Assembly (NCBI GenBank): GCA_948567375.1
Contig: OX419762.1
Coordinates: 42,079,034 to 42,143,033, forward strand
DNA: 64,000 bases
Source of the DNA: Lunularia cruciata
Lineage: Eukaryota; Streptophyta; Marchantiopsida; Lunulariales; Lunulariaceae
Direction: 5' to 3'
How positions within the stretch are numbered: the first letter of the stretch is position 1; every line of letters starts with the position of its first letter. The notes beneath the pieces are model-generated. The model was not told the DNA's origin and did not search any database. It worked only from the letters and a program-made list of their open reading frames with translations. Both the position numbers and the translations under genes were made by a program. Shown piece by piece: positions 59,560 to 64,000 of this stretch.

Positions 59560-60860
59560 TTACCTTCCAATCATGGTATGCCCTTCAAGATTGAATTATT
59601 GCTAGGGAGTACTCTAGTGAGTAGACCAATCTATCAACTCTCACCAAAAGATTTGGTGGAGCTTCAAACAACACTTACAAAGTTGTTGGAGAAAGATTTC
59701 ATATGACATAGTACATCTCCTTGGGGAGCACCGGTACAATTTGTTCCAAAGAAGGATGGAGGACTTTATTTCTATATTGACTACCATGGGCCTAATAAAC
59801 AAACAATAAAAAATGCATATCCCTTGCATCAAATTGATGACTTGCTTGATCAATTGAAAGGAGCATGATACTTCTCCAAGTTGGATCTTCAAAGCAACTA
59901 TTAGAAAATTCTCATTAAGAGGAAGGATGTGCAAAAGATTACTTTTTGCACAAGGTATGGGTATTTTGGATAGAGAGTTTTACCTTTTGGGCTCACTAAT
60001 GCTCCAATAATCTTAATGGATCAGATCCATTAGGCGTTGGATGGACTATTGATTGGTATGTGATGATATTCTTGGATGACATTCTAATCTATAGCAAGAC
60101 GGAGACAGAACATGCAAATCATGTGCAAGAAGTCTTAAGATGACTATATCAATGAAAGTTTTATTGCAAGAAGTCAAAATGTACCTTTTGGCAAAAGAAA
60201 GCTACCTTCTTGGGTCACAAGATCTCATTAGAGGAGATCAAGATGGAAGAGGAGAAATCAAGGCCATTACTAATTGGCCTACTCCAAAGGATGCTACAAA
60301 AGTACAAGCATGTAATGGATTGCAAGTTTTTACCGACGGTTCATCCACTATTATGCTCATGTGACTGCATCATTGACCAAAATTTTGGGGAAGAACTTGA
60401 GCTTTCAATGGAACACCAAGCACAAAGAAGCATTCCAAAAGCTAAAACATATGGTGTCTTCAAGACCCATTCTTCAAACATATGACCCTCAACTACCTTG
60501 TATGGTTGATTTCAATGCTTCTAACTTTGCCATTGGAGTCATGTTGTAGCAAGAATTCCCAAATGGGTTACATCTCATTGCATTTGTGTATCACTGATTA
60601 AACACCATAGAAAGGAATTACTTTTCATGAGATTGAGAACAACTAGCAATAGTATATGCCACCAAGGTATGGAGGTATTATCTCTTAGGGAAATAGGTGG
60701 TCATGCAAACTGATCACAAGCCTTTGTTACAAACATTACACTTGGAACACATGAAGAGTCGGCATCATCAATGGGAAGAAAAAATACAATATTTTTTAAC
60801 ATCAAACTTGACTACAACCGGTTGGTTCCATGTCATCCTTGATGCCCTATCACGACAACC
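59560..60860 (+). pseudogene. Reverse transcriptase and RNase H regions of chromovirus D
   Basis: RT signatures with stops between: [49 protein letters not shown] and, after frame changes, the catalytic FLDD (about 60070). RNase H follows at 60361-60549 (KHKEAFQKLKHMVSSRPIL, MVDFNASNFAIG) and 60697-60860 (QTDHKPLLQTLHL, ILDALSRQPD). Stops at 59866, 59902 and 59971 fall in conserved positions. Confidence 0.88.
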
Positions 60861-61079
60861 TGATTTGAAGTCTCTTCTTCTCATCACGGTAGTAATTACA
60901 ACAGTGTTTGTCGACTCCAAAGTCCAAATCAAGTTTAGATAACTCTACAACAATATCCTTTCTTTTAGATGGTACAAGGTCATCTTGCAACATGCAACAA
61001 GGAGTACAACACATTCTAGTTCAAGGAAGGCCTTCTATTCCATGAGGACCGGATCTATGTTCTAGCCAAGGGTGATATC

Positions 61080-61860
61080 CAACTTGTATGCCTTTAAGAA
61101 GCCTATGATTTACCAATTATTAGTCACATGAGTATTGGACAAACCTTGGGTACCCTCAAATGCCAATGGTGGTGGCCCAACTTGACACAAGATGTTCAAG
61201 AGTTTATCCAATCATGAGAGCTATCAATGCAACAAGGCCAGCAACCAAAAACCAAGTGGACTCCTTCAACCACTCTCCATTCCATCTGCTTGATGAGAAC
61301 ATGTGAGCTTGGATCTCATCATATCCTTGCCCAAGACAAAGCAAGATCACACAACGGTTGTGGTATTTGTGGACAAGCTTAGAATGCAAATCCATTTGGC
61401 ATCAACCTTTGATACCATGGATGATCTAACATTGGCACATATCTACTTTGATATTATCTTCAAGCATCATAGGATACCACAATCACTTGGAAATTTTGGC
61501 AAGCACTCTTCCAAATACTTGGCACCAAGCTTTCTTTGTCCACGGCCTACCATCCTCAAACTGATGGAAAAATTGAATGTCCAAATTGCATCTTGGAGGA
61601 TATGTTTTGTATCTTTGTCAATATCCACCATACAATTGGGATGAATGTCTTGCAATTGTAGAATTTGCATACAATAATTCCAAACATGCAAGTACCAAAT
61701 TCTCTCCTTTCTTCCTCAATTTTGGCCAAGATCCACTTGTTCTAGATTCCTTTCTTGCTCCTCTTCCATCTCATCTCTCTCATACTTCTGCCTTCTTGAC
61801 TACTATATCCCAATCCCTCCAACAAGCCAAATCTCATCTCCATATTGCTCATAATTAGCA
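61080..61860 (+). pseudogene. Integrase region of chromovirus D
   Basis: A decayed zinc-binding part (QWWWPNLTQDVQEFIQSC, CNKA) precedes the catalytic core (MSLDLIISLPKTKQDHTTVV, FVDKL, HIYFDIIFKHH) and NWDECLAIVEFAYNNSKHAST. Frame changes split the core. Confidence 0.85.
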
Positions 61861-62159
61861 AAAACAATATGTAGACCACCATTGTTGTGATCTCACCTTT
61901 TAATTTGGTCATAAGGTCATGCTCTCCTCTAGTAACCTACCCCTTCTACTTGATACCCAAGTTTGTAAACTTGCCCCTAATTGGATTGGACTCTTTATGT
62001 CACTCAAATCATCTCTGTTGTTGTTGATTTATTTGCCTTGCCTTGTCATATGCACATCCACCCTATCTTTCATATTTCCAAGTTGAAACTCTTTGTTCTT
62101 AACACATCTTCTTTTTCCTCTTGTGTCCAACTTCCTCCTCCCTTCGTCCTTATGAATGA

Positions 62160-62340
62160 TCATGAGGAGTACAAAGTTGATTGTATCCTTGCGCATTGCC
62201 ACATTCAATGAGGCCATCAAGAACATACGGAGAACAAGGTTGTTTGGAAAGGTATCCCCTTCATGATACCACATGGGAACCTCTTTCTCATCTCCCAAAT
62301 GCACAAATGGCCCTCTAGGAGTTTGAAACTTCAATGGCGA
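62160..62340 (+). pseudogene. Chromodomain remnant of chromovirus D
   Basis: EEYKVDCILAH, then VVWKG and, in another frame, PSRSLKLQ correspond to the chromodomain read intact in element A (17760-17896). It confirms D as the same chromovirus family. Confidence 0.7.
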
Positions 62341-62360
62341 TGAGGACGTCAACAACTAGC

Positions 62361-62372
62361 GGTGGGGGAATA
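62361..62372 (+). other. Polypurine tract of chromovirus D
   Basis: GGTGGGGGAATA lies directly before the 3' LTR, the standard site for plus-strand priming. The same purine run is seen before the LTR in element A. Confidence 0.8.
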
Positions 62373-62724
62373 TGTAACAATATGGAGTTTAGAAACAAAT
62401 TTAGTTAGAGCTAACAAAGTAACAAATAGGAAAAATTAGCCTAAAATATTCTAGAAGTATCTAGGAAGCTTCTAGAAGCTTCCAACTAGCTTAGCTTACA
62501 TGCCAAGTAGACAACTTCTAGAAAAAAGCTTCTTGAGAAGCTTCTCGGTTAACTTGGCTTGCACTCCTAAAAAGCAGCTCAAGGAAGCTTCTTGAGAAGC
62601 TTGTATGCTCCTTATAAATACCAAAGCTAAATTTCATGTTAGGCATTCAAATTTTTCTTCATTCAAGTGTCCTAATGTGATCTTCTATTCTCCTATTTTT
62701 CTCCTTGGTCTTGGATCTTTTACA
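62373..62724 (+). repeat. 3' LTR of chromovirus D
   Basis: 352 bp, TGTAACAATATGG to TCTTTTACA. One U3 subunit shorter than the 5' LTR. TATAAATA is intact (about 62613-62620). Of the heat-shock-like element TTCTAGAA (62449-62456) remains and the first unit is mutated, the reverse of the 5' LTR. Confidence 0.9.
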
Positions 62725-64000
62725 AAGTTAATATGCAACTAGAGAAATGATTTGGCTATCATAAAATGAACCAATCCAATTAGGAGCAATTTTATGGACT
62801 TGGGTATCAAGTGGGAGGGGTAGGTTATTATAAGAAAGCATGACCTTATCATCAAGTTGAAAGGTGAGATTACGACAATGTTGGTCCATGTATTACTTTT
62901 TATGATTTTGAGCAACAAAGAGATGAGATTTGGCTTGTTGTAGGGATTGGTATATTATGGTCAAGAAGGTGGAAGTATAAAGGACATGAGATGGAGGAGG
63001 AGCAAGAAGTGAATATGGAACAAGTGCGTCTTGGCCAAAATTAAGGAAGAAGGAAGAGAATAGGGTGCTTGCATGTTTGGAATTATTGTAGACAAACTCA
63101 ATAGCTACAAGACATTATCCCAATTGGTATGGTGAATGTTGACAAAGGCATGAAACATATCCTCCAAGGTGTGGTTTGCACATTTGGTTTGTCCATCTAT
63201 TTGAGGATGATAGCCCATGGACAAAGCAAGCTTGGTGCCAAGTATTTGGAAGAATGCTTGCTAAAATTTTCCAATAAATCAAGGATCACAATCAGAGATG
63301 AGTACACAAGGCATCCATGATACTTGAATACATTGTTGAAGTAGATCTAGGCCAATGTTAGAGCATCCATTGTATCAAAGGTTAGTGCCAAATGGATATG
63401 CTTACTAAGCTTATCCAAAAACACCATGATTTTTGTGTTGCCTTGCTTTATCTTGCGCAAGAAGGTGATGAGATCTAGGCTCATGTGTTCTTATCAAGAA
63501 AATGGGATGGGAAGTGGTTGAAGGAGGCCACTTTTTTTGGTTGTTGGCCTTGTTGCATTGGTAGCTCTCACAAGATCAAACAACTCTTGAACATCTTGTG
63601 CCATGTTGGGCTACAACCATTAGTGTTGTTGTGTACCCAAGGTCTTGTCCACACCCATGTGACCAGCAATTGGTAAGTCATGGGCTTCTTGAATATGCAC
63701 AAGTTGTAGATCACTCTTGGTTGGAACATAGATCTGGTTCTCATAGAATAGAAAACCTCCCTTGAAAAAGAAGGTATTTTATCCCTTGTTGTGTGTTGCA
63801 AAATAACCTTGTACCATTTGAAAGGAGTCATTATAAAGCATTCATAAATCTGATTTGGACTTGTGGGTTGATTGACACTATCATAATTGCTGCTATGATG
63901 AGAGGAAGAGTCTTCAAATCAAGCCATCATGATAGGGCATCAGGGATAGCATGGAACCTATTTTTTTGTACTCAAGTTTAATGTCAAATAATTATAGTTA

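Larger units (their letters stand above)
57274..62724 (+). mobile_element. Chromovirus D: nested full-length Ty3/gypsy element with perfect target duplication
   Basis: Both LTRs, PBS, gag, protease, RT, RNase H, integrase, chromodomain and polypurine tract are in order on the plus strand over 5451 bp. AAGTT at 57269-57273 is repeated at 62725-62729, an exact 5-bp target duplication, and the flanks rejoin the integrase region of element C. Coding regions contain many stops, several explained by C-to-T or G-to-A changes, so it cannot make its own proteins. Confidence 0.93.
56438..64000 (-). mobile_element. Chromovirus C: outer, minus-strand element split by element D, runs off the window
   Basis: Its 3' LTR (56438-56941) is followed by minus-strand chromodomain and integrase sequence to 57273, then element D (57274-62724), then resumed minus-strand integrase sequence from 62725 to the window end. 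Both halves align with the same parts of chromovirus A (about 17750-18080 and 18080-19330). The remaining pol, gag and 5' LTR should lie beyond 64000. Frames are broken throughout. Confidence 0.85.

Overview
The window reads as nuclear DNA of a land plant, most likely a liverwort (Marchantia lineage). Evidence: spliced genes with GT-AG introns, plant Ty3/gypsy chromoviruses, fragments resembling plastid genes, and a gene joining an alpha/beta-hydrolase domain to NB-ARC and LRR domains. That last architecture (HNL) was described from Marchantia. The species itself is an inference.

Layout. 1-9300 is gene-poor repeat debris with two copies of a 27-bp minisatellite and one copy of a ~1.15-kb dispersed repeat (R1). 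9413-14151 (-) is a decayed HNL resistance-type gene whose five exons can be traced, with a stop codon and several frameshifts. 14834-17131 holds a second R1 copy and a decayed reading frame. 17323-27242 is a full-length but dead chromovirus (A, - strand) split by a 4.4-kb insertion that carries a coiled-coil reading frame. 27243-32650 is further repeat debris, including a gypsy integrase fragment.

The gene island is 32.6-47 kb. An intact three-exon gene at 33668-37864 (+) encodes two homologous LRR modules, a Pro-rich PPxY-bearing region and a basic tail. An intact 13-exon gene at 42730-46712 (+) is the RUS6-type DUF647 (ROOT UVB SENSITIVE family) gene. Both keep a perfect reading frame across every inferred splice, so the breaks in the HNL gene are probably real mutations rather than poor base calls.

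47-52.6 kb shows no gene I can support. 52.6-64 kb is a repeat cluster: copies of a dispersed repeat (X), gypsy gag remnants interrupted by atpB-like and psaA-like plastid fragments, and a nest in which chromovirus D (57274-62724, +, perfect AAGTT target duplication) sits inside an older opposite-strand copy C that runs off the window end.

The most interesting signal is in the chromovirus LTRs. Their U3 holds a variable array of ~63-bp units rich in GAAnnTTC/TTCnnGAA motifs, plus a GAATATTCTAGAA three-unit heat-shock-element match, all upstream of a TATA box. This suggests a heat- or stress-responsive retrotransposon promoter. No rRNA, tRNA or CRISPR feature was recognised by eye; no covariance or homology search could be run.
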